A stretch of DNA of 64,000 nucleotides from Haberlea rhodopensis (lineage: Eukaryota; Streptophyta; Magnoliopsida; Lamiales; Gesneriaceae), in NCBI GenBank assembly GCA_907163345.1, contig CAJQUN010000056.1:1488001-1552000 (forward strand). The letters are read 5' to 3'. Positions 10,480-22,296 of the stretch are shown here, in pieces. The notes beneath the pieces are model-generated. The model worked only from the letters and a program-made list of their open reading frames with translations, searched no databases and was not told where the DNA came from. Made by a program: the position numbers and the translations under genes. Positions within the stretch are counted from its first letter, which is position 1, and every line of letters starts with the position of its first letter.

Positions 10480-12775
10480 TTAAGTTTAAACGTGGACCAA
10501 ACGTCCCGATCCCACGAGTAAACGATGGTATTTTAAAGTTTAAACGTTGACCAAACATCCCGATCCAACGATTAAACCGAACATTGCTCGCTACCACGAG
10601 CATGATCACTTAGTCCCATTTTCGGTTCAAATACAGACCAAACATCCCGATCCTGTATTTAACCCGCCAACAATGGACGATAATAAAACAAGCTCGCTAC
10701 CCCGAGCACAATAACATGATACTTTTAAGTTTAAACATGGACCAAACGTCCCGATCCCACGAGTAAACGATGGTATTTTTATGTTTAAACGTTGACCAAA
10801 CATCCCGATCCAACGAGTAAACCGAACATTGCTCACTACCCCGAGCATAATCACTTAGTCCCATTTTAGGTTGAAATACAGACTAAACATCCCGATCCTG
10901 TATTTAACCCGCCAACAATGGACGATAATAAAACAAGCTCGCTACCCCGAGCACAATAACATGATATTTTTAAGTTTAAACGTGGACCAAACGTCCCGAT
11001 CTCACGAGTAAACGATGGTATTTTTAAGTTTAAACGTTGACCAAACATCCCGATCCAACGAGTAAACCGAACATTGCTCGCTACCCCGAGCATAATCACT
11101 TAGTCCCATTTTAGGTTCAAATACAGACCAAACATCCCGATCCTGTATTTAACCCGCCAACAATGGACGATAATAAAACAAGCTCGCTACCCCGAGCACA
11201 ATAACATGATATTTTTAAGTTTAAACGTGGACCAAACGTCCCGATCCCACGAGTAAACGATGGTATTTTTAAGTTTAAACTTTGACCAAACATCCCGATC
11301 CAACGAGTAAATCGAACATTGCTCGCTACCCCGAGCATAATCACTTAGTCCCATTTTAGGTTCAAATACAAACCAAACATCCCGATCCTGTATTTAACCC
11401 GCCAACAATGGACGATAATAAAACAAGCTCGCTACCCCGAGCACAATAACATGATATTTTTAAGTTTAAACGTGGACCAAACGTCCCGATCCCACGAGTA
11501 AACGATGGTATTTTTAAGTTTAAACGTTGACCAAACATCCCGATCCAACGAGTAAACCGAACATTGCTCGCTACCCCGAGCATAATCACTTAGTCCCATT
11601 TTAGGTTCAAATACAGACCAAACATCCCGATCCTGTATTTAACCCGCCAACAATGGACGATAATAAAACAAGCTCGCTACACCGAGCACAATAACATGAT
11701 ATTTTTAAGTTTAAACGTGGACCAAACGTCCCTATCCCACGATTAAACGATGGTATTTTTCAGTTTAAACGTTGACCAAACATCCCGATCCAACGAGTAA
11801 GCCGAACATTACTCGCTACCCCGAGCATAATCACTTACTCCCATTTTAGGTTCAAATACAGACCAAACATCCCGATCATGTATTTAACCCGCCAACAATG
11901 GACGATAACAAAACAAGCTCGCTACCCCGAGCATAATTAACATGATATTTTTAAGTTTAAACGTGGACCAAACGTCCCGATCCCATGAGTAAACGATGGT
12001 ATTTTTAAGTTTAAACGTTGACCAGACATCCCGATCCAACGAGTAAATCGAACATTGCTCGCTACCCCGAGCATAATCACTTAGTCCCATTTTAGGTTCA
12101 AATACAGACCAAACATCCCGATCCTGTATTTAACCCGCCAACAATGGACGATAATAAAACAAGCTCGCTACCCCGAGCACAATAACATGACCAAACGTCC
12201 CGATCCCACGAGTAAACGATGGTATTTTTAAGTTTAAACGTTGACCAAACATCCCGATCCTACGAGTAAACCGGACATTGCTCGCTACCCCGAGCATAAT
12301 CACTTATTCCCATTTTAGGTTCAAATACAGACCAAACATCCCGATCCTGTATTTAACCCGCCAACAATGGACGACAATAAAACAAGCTCGCTACCCCGAG
12401 CACAATAACATGATATTTTTAAGTTTAAACGTGGACCAAACGTCCCGATCCCACGAGTAAACGATGATATTTTTAAGTTTAAACGTTGACCAAACATCCC
12501 GATCCAACGAGTAAACCGAACATTGCTTGCTACCCCGAGCATAATCACTTAGTCCCATTTTAGGTTCAAATACAGACCAAACATCCCGATCCTGTATTTA
12601 ACCCGCCAACAATGGACGATAATAAAATAAGCTCGCTACCCCGAGCACAATAACATGATATTTTTAAGTTTAAACGTGGACCAAACATCCCGATCCCACG
12701 AGTAAACGATGGTATTTTTAAGTTTAAACGTTGACCAAACATCCCGATCCAACGAGTAAACCGAACATTGCTTAA
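10480..12775. repeat. Tandem array of about 245-bp units, about nine copies
   Basis: Landmark words recur at nearly fixed steps: the GGTTCAAATACAGACC segment starts near 10624, 10868, 11113, 11358, 11603, 11848, 12094, 12318 and 12563. The period is 244-246, except one 224-bp unit near 12190 that lost the segment before ACCAAACGTCCCGATCC. Each unit holds three diverged subrepeats around GACCAAAC(A/G)TCCCGATCC and two copies of GCTCGCTACCCCGAGCA, which itself contains the palindrome CTCG..CGAG. The array lies between the antisense gene and the integrase, the place where Tat/Ogre elements are known to carry tandem repeats. Short frames that recur in each unit are by-products. Confidence 0.92.
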
Positions 12776-12833
12776 TAAAGGAAATTTATTTAATTAGGAA
12801 ATACATATGAGAACAGCAATGATAACTGAAATA

Positions 12834-14478
12834 TTACACAAAATACTTTCTTAAATTATGAATGTTCCAAGGTCTCACCAGTTCTCGACCTTCATGATCT
12901 TCCACCCTATATGCTCCTCTTCCGATCACTCCTTTTATTTTATAGGGGCCTTCCCACTTGGGTGCTAACTTCTTTACTTCCCCAGCAGGATTGATTCTTC
13001 TCAGCACTAGATCTCCCACCTGAAAAGCCCTTGGGCGAACCCTCCGATTGTAAGCATTGGTCACCCTTATTTTGTATAATTCCATTTTAGCCAGGGCTTT
13101 TTCTCTCAACTCTGTAATCCAATCTAACTCCAACTTTCTTTTTTCTTCGTTCTGATCGGGATTATAGCTTTGTACCCGAAGAGATTCCACTCCAATTTCC
13201 ACTGGGATGAGGACCTCGGATCCATATACTAAACTATAAGGAGTCTCTCATGTAGATATCCGAGGAGTCGTTCTATAAGCCCATAAGACACCGGGTAATT
13301 CATTTACCCACTCCCGCGAGCCCCTTCTAGTCTTGTCTTGATCCCGTGCAATAAAATCCGATTAATCACTTCCGCTTGTCCATTTGCTTGAGGATAGGCT
13401 ACTGAAGTAAAGACTTGTTTAATTTTCATATCTTTACACCACTCTTGTATTCTTCCTCTTGAAACTGTCTTCCATTGTCGGAAATTATTCTTCGAGGTAT
13501 TCCGAACCGGCATACTATGTTTCTCCATAAGAATATGATGACTTCTTTCTCAGTTATTTTGGCCAATGGCTCTGCTTCCACCCATTTAATGAAGTATTCA
13601 ACAGCTACTATGAGAAATTTTCTCTGCCCTGTAGCGGGAGAAAACAGTCCAACAATATCCATTCTCCATTGGTTAAAGGGACAAGAAATGATGCTGCTAT
13701 TAAGGATTTCCGCAGGCACGTGGGACAAATTTGCATGTCTTTGGCAATTAATGCACTTTTTCACAACTTCCTCAGCGTCTTCCTTCATCGTCGGCCAATA
13801 GTATCCAGCTCGAAGGGATTTCTAATACAACATGTTAGTCCCCAAATAATTTCCGCAACATCCTTCATGAATTTCCCTTAATAAATGTTCTCCTTCTTGC
13901 CTCGAGGCACATTCTAAAAAAGGAATTGAGAATCCTTTTTTGAACAACTTGCCTTCTATCAACACAAATCGGTTCCCCATTCTTTTGACTCTAGCAGCTT
14001 CCTTTGGGTCAGGAGGCATAATCTTTGTCTTCAAAAATTAGTAATATGCTCTCGCCAGTCGGATACAATACATGGCTCCAAATTCATGATGCTATTGATG
14101 GATATATGAGAGATCAAAAGATCTTGTACGAGCACATTTCTGTTCTTCCATTCGTGTATTGAACTAGCCAGTTTTGCTAATTCATCGGCACGAGTGTTCT
14201 CTTCTCTTGGTATTTACGTTAATTCCACCTCTTGAAATTGGGTCATCATTGCCCGCACATTTTTCACATACTTTCTAAGTTTCTCCTCTTTCACCTTATA
14301 TACCCCATTCACTTGATGAACAACCAACATTGAATCCATAAAAGCTTTTATCTTCCTAGCTCCAGCGTCCAATGCTATTCGGAAGCCCGAAATGATAGCT
14401 TCAAATTCAGCTTCATTGTTTGAAGAAGGAAACCCAAACTGAACGGCAACTCTGATTTCTTCCCCTTCGGGACTAATG
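12834..14478 (-). pseudogene. Tat pol remnant: end of the extra RNase H plus integrase
   Basis: Reading from 14478 down, the first part completes the RVT_3 RNase H whose start is at 23.9 kb: ISPEGEE, NNEAEFEA, MDSMLVV, then ADELAKLAS after an in-frame TAA at 14214-14216. The integrase follows: a zinc-binding start (HEGCCGNYLG, where the second ligand His is Tyr, then CINC), the catalytic core with D (RMDIVG), D (ISDNGRQF) and E (NGQAEVINR), and a C-terminal tail (FQVGDLVLRR, KWEGPYKI, HNLRKYFV). A stop interrupts after NMLY near 13823, a frameshift falls near 13470, and a TGA lies at 13248-13250. The fragment is split from its 5' half by the nested Athila element. It cannot work. Confidence 0.87.
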
Positions 14479-14483
14479 AGTAT

Positions 14484-16032
14484 TGATAGGCTTAGATTTT
14501 AAGTGTTTTTAGCTGTAATTTCTTCCCATTTTTCATACTTTTTCCTGGATGATATTATGCTTTTTGGTGTTTACTTGTCTATTTCAGGAAAATTAGTTGG
14601 AAATGGGAGAAATGAGCTAAACTGAAGAAAAATGGCGAAAGCGAGGCGAGAAAGAGTTGAAATTGAGGAAGTGAGATTTTCGGAATCTCGATCGATCGAG
14701 ATTATTTCTCGATCGATCGAGCTAGACAGTGTGGTGAGAAGAAAATGAATTGAAGTCTCGATCGATCGAGATTATGTCTCGATCGATCAACCAAGGCAGA
14801 AACTTCAGACCAATTTTATTGAAGTCTCGATCGATCGGAAGGAAATCTCGATCGATCGAGCGAGGCAGTGAGTTTCAAAGGCTGACGTGAACAGTGCACC
14901 GATCGATCGGACGAAATTCTCGATCGATCGAGACGCAAATCCGGGAACGTATCTTCCATTTTTGAATGGATTTTCGGGGGATAAAAGGAATTTTCATTTC
15001 CATACAAGGGATATATCATATCAGACGCCTATTCTCTGGAAAATAAGGAACCCTAGCCGCCGCCTAGCGCCGCCGAAGGAGATTCAATCTCCGTTCTTCA
15101 TCCAAAGTCGAGCCAGTCCATTCCGGAGTGCAAGGAAGGAGCAAGAGAAGAGATTTCGGTGCTACGCACGGATTTATTCCACCGTTATCGTATTTCTAGA
15201 CTCTAATCTATTTCATTTTGATTTTCAATTGTTGTTTTTGAGGTCGAGAGACGATTAAACTCTTTTGTATTTGATTTGAAATATTTTGAGTTTATTCTAT
15301 CGAGTTTTAGTTTCATTGTGTTTGATTATTGATTCAATTGTGTTGGAGTGCATTGAATACTATCGTTCATAAATTAATTGCTTGTGTAGATCAAAGCCTA
15401 GGTAACTTTGATTGAATCTGAGAGTTATAACAGAGATCGAGAGATAACGTTGTAACACGCTCTATTAATTTATGATGTATGTTACGATTGAGATCGAGAG
15501 ATGATATCGCATACGTGAGAACTTTGAATCGAGAGATTTAGAGTACCAAGGTTTTGATTATTTATGCAATATTGAATTAGTAAATAGGTGCACGAGAGTG
15601 ACTTATTCTAATTTAATGTTAGTTTCTTTACAGCTCGAGAGAGTTATCGAATAATAGCGAAAACCTTTCACCTTTAGAATCAATTGGTTGATAATTTGAG
15701 AATTCAGTTGAATCATTAAAGACAACATAGTTGAACGACGAGCTTGATAGATTTCTCGAGTGACTTACCTTTGCATATCCGGAACCATTCATTTTATTGT
15801 TTCTTGTTCATTTTTCAGTCTTTAGTTTAATTTGGCTTTAGTTAATAAACTTCTTAAATCGTAGGCTAAATATAATTTTATTAATCTTATTTGGTACTTA
15901 TACGTTAGTCCATGTGGATTCGACAACATTTACTTAATTTTCACTATACTAAAACTTGACAACCGTGCACTTGCGGTAGAATCGTTTCACACTATTCTTT
16001 GAAATATCTTTTGTTTAAAAATAAAGCGGTTA
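14484..16032 (+). repeat. 5' LTR of the Athila-type element
   Basis: It begins TGATAGGCTTAG and ends GCGGTTA (TCA in the other copy, so the last bases have mutated). It contains an array of CTCGATCGATCGAG palindromes at 14687-14932 and matches 22297-23843 at about 99%. Confidence 0.94.
14687..14932. repeat. Palindrome array in the Athila 5' LTR
   Basis: Eight copies of CTCGATCGATCGAG or one-arm variants start near 14687, 14708, 14758, 14778, 14825, 14847, 14897 and 14919. They occur as pairs about 21 bases apart, and the pairs repeat every 70 bases or so. The same array is at 22499-22745 in the 3' LTR. Confidence 0.9.
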
Positions 16033-16038
16033 AGTTTT

Positions 16039-16056
16039 TGGCGCCGTTGCCGGGGA
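16039..16056 (+). other. Primer binding site, tRNA-Asp type
   Basis: TGGCGCCGTTGCCGGGGA lies six bases after the 5' LTR and matches the 3' end of plant tRNA-Asp, the usual primer of Athila elements. Confidence 0.85.
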
Positions 16057-16219
16057 CTAATATGTATAATATCATACGAGATTAGTTAATTGTAATTTAG
16101 CCAATTCTTTATTATTTCGATTTGTTTTATTTCTTTGTTTTTGTTAGTTGATTTGTTTTGATTTTTGTATTTTGTTGTCTCCTTTTGTCTGTTTTGTACA
16201 GGAATTGTTTCTCTAGTGC

Positions 16220-17324
16220 ATGCTCAGAAGAGAGGAGCCCATTCTCGAGCCTTTCGATCCGGAAATAGAAAGAACTCTACTTAGGCGATTACGAGAAGTT
16301 CGAGCATTGGCAGATAATAATGAAGCACAGAACCCAAGGTCAATGATGGACTTTGCGCAACCGGCATTTCATGGATCTTTGTCCAGTATTACGAGGCCGA
16401 CTATTCAAGCGAACAACTTTGAGATCAAGCCGGCGATTATACAAATGATACAGCACTCGGTTATGTTTGGGGGAGCGGCCACGGACGACCCGGATAATCA
16501 CATCTCCAATTTTTTGGAGATTTGTGACACGTTCAAACATAATGGCGTCTCCGACGACGCCATCAGGTTAAGACTTTTCCCCTTTTCATTACGAGATAAG
16601 GCTAAATCATGGTTGAATTCACTACCTGCAGGTTCAATAACAACATGGGAAGGGATGATGAAAGCATTTTTATCGAAGTACTTTCCCCCTTCCAAGACGG
16701 CGAAGATGCGGAACGATATCACAACTTTTGGGCAGTTTGACCCCGAGACGTTATATGAAGCGTGGGATCGTTTCAAAGAATTGTTGAGGAGATGCCCACA
16801 CCATGGTCTACCCATATGGCTGCAGGTACAAACTTTCTATAATGGTTTGTTTTCTGCTAACCATTTGATGATAGTTGCAGCATCTGGGGGATCAATAATG
16901 AGGAAGACACCGGAAGAGGCATACAATTTGTTGGAGGAAATGGCGTGTAACAGCTACCAGTGGCAGTCAGAGAGGAGCACGCCACAGAAGCCAATAGGAG
17001 TCCATCAAGTGGACGAGATCACTGCTCTTTCGGCTCAGTTGGAGGCTATGAACCGGAAGATAGACAGCATGGGAGCAGCAGCGATGCAAGCTCAAGCTAT
17101 CTTCTGTGACTTGTGTGGAGGCGGTCATCCGAGCATCGAGTGCCAGGCAGGGCACAATCTCAATTGGAACAGTGAAGAATCAAAACGAGCAAGCAAAGGC
17201 CATTGAATTAAGGAGTGGAAAAGAGTTAAGACCGCAAGCTGAAGAAGAAGAGAGTCATGGAGAGACTTCTGAAGGCAAGGATAAGACTAAGGAAAAGGCA
17301 ACAGAGAAAGGAAGTTGGGGCTAA
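16220..17324 (+). pseudogene. Athila-type gag, C-terminal part deleted
   Basis: The frame 16220-17206 gives 328 residues of capsid protein: a leader (LRREEPILEPFDPEIERTLL), then the retrotransposon gag core (DNHISNFLEICDTFKHNGV, LFPFSLRDKAKSWL, FLSKYFPPSKTAKMRNDI, LYEAWDRFKELLRRCPHHG). It ends with a zinc-knuckle-like CDLCGGGHPSIEC. It then stops early. The following piece (QAKAIELRSGKEL, 17170-17324) is a known Athila gag/protease linker but sits in another frame. The usual segment between, including the YNxxW..HPN region, is missing. Gag builds the virus-like particle in the cytoplasm. This one has lost its tail and its link to pol. Confidence 0.87.
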
Positions 17325-17701
17325 GAGAGCCAAAACCTACCAAGGTTTCACTACAATTAGCAGATCGATCCATCACATACCCCAGGGGTATCATTGAAGA
17401 CGTCTTAGTCAAAGTGGATAAATTCATCTTTCCCGTTGATTTTCTGGTACTTGATATGGAAGCAGATTCAGAGACTCCACTGATTTTGGGTCGACCATTC
17501 TTAGCAACGGGAAAAGCAATAATCGATGTGCAACAAGGGAAATTGGTCCTCCGAGTAGGGGAGGATCAAGTTACTTTTAATGTTTTCAAAGCACTTAAAC
17601 ATCCACACGACGAACACATGTGTTTCAGTATAGATATTATTGATATTCTAACAGATGATTTGTTGCAAGATACATTCAAGGATAAAATGAAGCATGCCTA
17701 G
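17315..17701 (+). pseudogene. Athila protease, C-terminal half only
   Basis: The frame begins LREPKPTKVSLQLADRS and continues ITYPRGIIEDVLVKVDKF, FPVDFLVLDME and ILGRPFLATGKAIIDV. This is the second half of an Athila aspartic protease. The first half with the catalytic D(S/T)GA motif is absent: the sequence goes straight from the gag linker to this point. The deletion therefore removes the active site. A TAG at 17699-17701 ends the frame just before the reverse transcriptase leader. Confidence 0.85.
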
Positions 17702-20700
17702 TGGAAGCTGATGAGCAACATTGCAAGGAAGATATCGAGAGTATAGCTTTTATGAACAACACCAGTCCATACATGAAGCGAGACACTGAGAATCTTGGAG
17801 AGTTGGGAAAAAGAGATATTAAACCTCAAAAGCCATCAATTGAAGAGTCACCTAATCTTGAGCTCAAACCTCTTCCATCACATCTCAAGTATATTTTTTT
17901 AGATGCTGAAAGATCTTTACCAATCATTATTTCTTCGTATTTGACAGGTGATAATGAGGAAAAGCTTCTGAAAGTCCTTCAGGAGCACAAGAAAGCATTT
18001 GGATGGAAGATATCAGATATCAAAGGAATTAGCCCATCGGTCTGCATGCATAAAATTCTTATGGAGGACACATTCAAGGCCGTGGTTCAACCTCAACGTC
18101 GTCTTAATCCAAAAATGCAAGAGGTAGTCAAAGCTGAGGTGATTAAGCTTTTGGACGCAGGTATTATCTATCCTATTTCTGATAGCTCATGGGTAAGTCC
18201 TATTCAATGCGTACCAAAGAAGGGGGTATTACTGTTGTCCCTAATGAGAATAATGAGTTAATACCCACAAGAACAGTCACAGGGTGGAGAGTGTGTATTG
18301 ATTATAGGAGGTTAAATGATTCCACTCGTAAAGACCATTTTCCCCTTCCCTTCATTGATCAGATGGTAGAAAGGTTAGCCGGGTATGATTTTTATTGTTT
18401 TCTAGATGGATATTCGGGATATAACCAAATTGCTATTACACCTGAGGATCAAGAGAAGACCACCTTCACTTGTCCTTATGGGACATTTGCATTCCGACGA
18501 ATGCCATTTGGATTATGTAATGCACCTGCTACCTTTCAAAGATGTATGGTGGCCATATTTCATGACATGATAGAGAAGTTCCTTGAAGTATTCATGGATG
18601 ATTTTTCTGTGTTTGGTTCTTCTTTTGATATATGTTTAGCTAACTTGACTTTGGTTTTGGCAAGGTGTGAAGAGACAAATCTTGTACTGAATTGGGAGAA
18701 GTGTCACTTTATGGTCCAAGAAGGAATAGTCTTGGGACACAAGATATCTGAGAAGGGTATTGAAGTGGATCGGGCTAAAATTCAAGTGATACAACAATTA
18801 CCACCGCCGACAACAGTGAAAGGAATCCGAAGTTTCTTAGGACATGCGGGATTTTATCGACGTTTCATTAAGGACTTCTCAAAAATTTCTAAACCTTTAT
18901 CTCATTTGTTAACTAAAGATGCATCTTATGAATTTGATTCTGATTGTATGCAGGCGTTCGAGACACTCAAGGAGAAATTGGTAACTGCACCAATATTGGT
19001 CGCACCTGATTGGGAGTTACCTTTTGAACTAATGTGTGACGCCAGTGACACTGCGGTAGGAGCAGTCTTAGGTCAAATGAGGAACAAGGTATTTCATACA
19101 ATTTACTATGCTAGTCGCACTTTGAATGAAGCACAACTTAACTATGCCACCACTGAAAAAGAGCTTCTAGCCATAGTTTTTGCTTTTGATAGGTTTCACT
19201 CCTACCTATGTCTTGCTAAAGTTATTGTGTACACTGACCACGCTGCACTTAAATACTTACTTGCAAAGAAAGATGCCAAACCACGCTTGATTAGGTGGAT
19301 TTTATTATTGCAAGAATTTGACTTGGAGATAAGAGATAAGAAAGGTGTTGAAAATGTGGTTGCAGATCATTTATCGCAAATTGAGAACATGAATGATACA
19401 AGTGACAATGAGGTAGTTGAGATTAATGAGAATTTCCCTGATGAGCAATTGTTTAGTGCTGAATTGTTACCTTGGTATGCACAGTATGCAAACTATATTG
19501 TTAGTGGTATTCTCACACAAAATCTGAATTTTTATCAAAAGAAAAAATTCTTTTCTGAAGTGAAACATCTTATGTGGGAGGAGCCATATTTGTTCAAAGT
19601 TTGTGCAGACAACATCATAAGGCGATGTATTCCTGAGGAGGAGATGCAAGATGTCTTGAAGCAATGCCATGATGGAGATACAGGTGGGCATTTTGGAGCT
19701 ACCAAAACAGCTGCTAAGGTACTTGCTTCTGGATTTTATTGGCCAACGCTGTATAAGGATACATTCAGGTATGTCTCTTCATGTGATAGATGTCAGAGGG
19801 TCGGTAATATTTCTAGGAGGAATGAATTACCATTGATCAATATGCTTGAATGTGAAATTTTTTATGTGTGGGGAATAGATTTCATGGAACCTTTCCCAAG
19901 CTCTTGTTTAAATAAATACATACTTGTCGCAGTAGATTATGTGTCAAAGTGGGTAGAGGCGGAAGCTTTGCGCACTAATGATGCTCGAGTGGTTGAACAA
20001 TTTTTGAAAAGAAAATTTTTTACTCGTTTTGGCACCCCTCGAGCAATTATTAGTGATGGTGGCACCCATTTTCGTAACAAACAATTTGAAAAACTTTTAA
20101 GTAAATATGGTGTCACCCACAAAGTGTCTTCGCCTTATCATCCACAAACCAGTGGGCAAGTAGAGGTTTCAAATCGAGAGTTGAAGAGGAGCTTAGAAAA
20201 GACGGTGACTCTAAGCCGAAAGGATTGGTCCTTACGCTAGATGATGCACTATGGGCTTATAGAACTGCTTTTAAGACACCCATTGGCACATCACCTTATA
20301 AGTTGGTATTTGGTAATGCATGTCACCTCCCTGTTGAACATAAAGCATATTGGGCTATTAAATGGTTGAACTTTGACTGTCAGGCTGTAGGTGAGAAGCG
20401 TCTTCTACAATTGAATGAGATGGAAGAATTCAGGAATCAAGCATATGAGAATGCCACGATTTACAAAGAGAAAACTAAGAAGTGGCATGATTCACGTATA
20501 CAAAAAGGGAATTCAAGGTAGGAGATGCTGTACTCTTGTTCAACTCCAGATTGCGACTCTTCCCAGGCAAACTACGCTCTCGTTGGTCCGGGCCATTCAC
20601 CATTGCAAAGATCTATCCCTCTGGTGCAATTGAAGTTACTGATCCTAGCAGGGGAACATTTACAGTGAATGGGCAGCGCTTAAAGCATTACCACATGAGC

Positions 20701-20745
20701 AATGAAGTCCAAACAGTTACCTCTATAGTTTATCTTGACGACTGA
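17701..20745 (+). pseudogene. Athila pol: reverse transcriptase, RNase H and integrase, with frameshifts
   Basis: Domains in order: RT leader (17701-18220), RT (18220-18930) with YRRLND, FCFLDGYSGYNQI, YGTFAFRRMPFGLCNAP and the active site FMDDF, then RNase H (18960-19380) with FELMCDASD and YTDHAALKYLL. The integrase follows, with a zinc domain (CHDGDTGGHFG, CDRCQ) and core residues D (GIDFMEPF), D (ISDGGTHF) and E (SGQVEVSNRE), and a C-terminal tail to 20745. A one-base loss in the G run near 18222 separates two frames. A second frameshift falls near 20232, between KDWSL and LDDALWAYRTAFKT. A stop at 20519-20521 breaks the tail. The enzymes would copy RNA to DNA and insert it; this copy would need help in trans. 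Confidence 0.9.
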
Positions 20746-22296
20746 GAGAGAGGAGATGACAGTCCAGCTTGGGACTATAAATCAAGAACTCGTTCTTACT
20801 CCCTTTGTTTCTTTTTCTTTTTCTTTAGTTTAGTTTTATTGATTTTGTTATTTTGTTTCTCTTGTTGTGTAGCATGAATCAGTGTGTGCTGAGGAGCACC
20901 ATTACCCAGTTCCTCCTCCGGAGCATGATGAGGACGACGATCAGTGACGATCGTCGTCATGTTATGTGTTTTTGCCTATGCATTTATTTATTTCTTGATT
21001 CATTGAGGGCAATTCACGTACTAAGTTTGGGGGGGTTTTGAGTATTTGTATATATCTTGTTTCTGCACATTCTGCTACTTATCTTGTTTCTCTACTTGCA
21101 TGACTGCATGATTTTGTGACTGATTCATCCTTGAGCATTACCAACAAAATTTTTTTTTTTGTGAGTTAGTCTTGAGAAATGAAGAATTAGATTTGCAATG
21201 GTAATACATGATGAAATTAATCCTCATCTAGATAGGAAGAATGAAAATGTTTAACTTGTTTGTATATATCCTTTGTTAACCATATGTCAAAACTGAGGAA
21301 TAATTTGAGCACTTATTGAGTCATGATTGAGTGAAGTATGTATTGATTAAAGTGAAAATTTGTGTTAACTATGATGAGTCTTGAGTATTGTAGATAACTC
21401 TACAATTTATTTGAAAGCACTTTGAGGCGAAATTTATAATTAGGAACTTGACTTGGAGATGATTTAGGCGATCTTTGGACCGTTTGAGCCTTTCGAGCCT
21501 ACCTGTTATACATTATTCCTTAGTGTCCCATCTTGTGCCTTATTGAAAAAGAATGGTATATGCATTGCATATGATTAGACCCCCATTCGACATTCTTGGC
21601 AACCTCATTATACCTACCTTGGATTGATCCTAAAAGAAAATTTTTACCCACCCCTAAGGGAGTATAATGAGTCTCATTCATTGTATTAAATTGTTATATG
21701 TTGATAAGTTCATTGTGAACAAAAGAATGAGCAAAGAAAAAGAAAAGATGTAGAGAAAAGCCTTGAAAAGAAAATTTAAATAAGACCCAAAGTGGTCAAG
21801 GCTAGAAAAAGTTGAAGAGAAGCTCAATAGTGTGCGAAAAAAGTATTGAACTGATTCTATTGTACTCTCTTCTTTGAATTCATCATACCTTTTCTTTGGA
21901 GCCGACACCAAAAGGCCTAACGTTATAAGCTTTTAAAGTCCTGTTGATCCAAGTCTAGGGAATAATTACATTAGTGGAGAAGTGCTGGATAGTAAATTTG
22001 TAGAGTAGTTCAAAGTAATCTTGACACGGAGTTGTTATGGCATTTTTGATCTTAAAGATATGTACATTACTCATGTTTGACAATAGCACACACGCACGTT
22101 CCAATGTTGCGATGTATTGTTTAACTTAGGAGAAATTGCTTCTTGTTAAATGTTGAATGACTTTTATTGATGTGTAAGTAGGATTTCTGAGTTTTTACGT
22201 GAGTTGTAAAGATGATTCATGCATAGTATTAAGATTAACTTTTCTTTTTGAGCTTATTGCTTGCTCGAGGACGATCAAGTCTAAGTTTGGGGGAGT
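20746..22296 (+). other. Athila 3' untranslated region without env
   Basis: About 1.55 kb lies between pol and the 3' LTR with no convincing frame where many Athila elements carry an env-like gene. It contains a 38-nt hairpin at 21551-21588 that has a counterpart in the other Athila-type element, and ends with the purine tract CTAAGTTTGGGGGAGT. A similar word (CTAAGTTTGGGGG) also occurs at about 21020-21034. Confidence 0.75.
22281..22296 (+). other. Polypurine tract of the Athila-type element
   Basis: AAGTTTGGGGGAGT directly precedes the TG of the 3' LTR, the expected priming site for plus-strand synthesis. Confidence 0.8.

Noticed and set aside
10340..12548. Series of near-identical 75-residue minus-strand frames (GVASNVRFTRWIGMFGQ type)
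   Set aside because: They recur with the 245-bp tandem repeat, start and stop at fixed points in each unit and have no domain. They are by-products of the array, not genes.
14816..15019. 67-residue minus-strand frame, identical at 22629-22832
   Set aside because: It lies antisense in both Athila LTRs and simply reads the palindrome array (DRSRISSDRS). Two identical copies reflect LTR identity, not a gene.
20853..21041. Possible env-like frame after Athila pol
   Set aside because: Only 62 residues, no signal peptide plus transmembrane arrangement, and stops throughout the remaining 1.5 kb.
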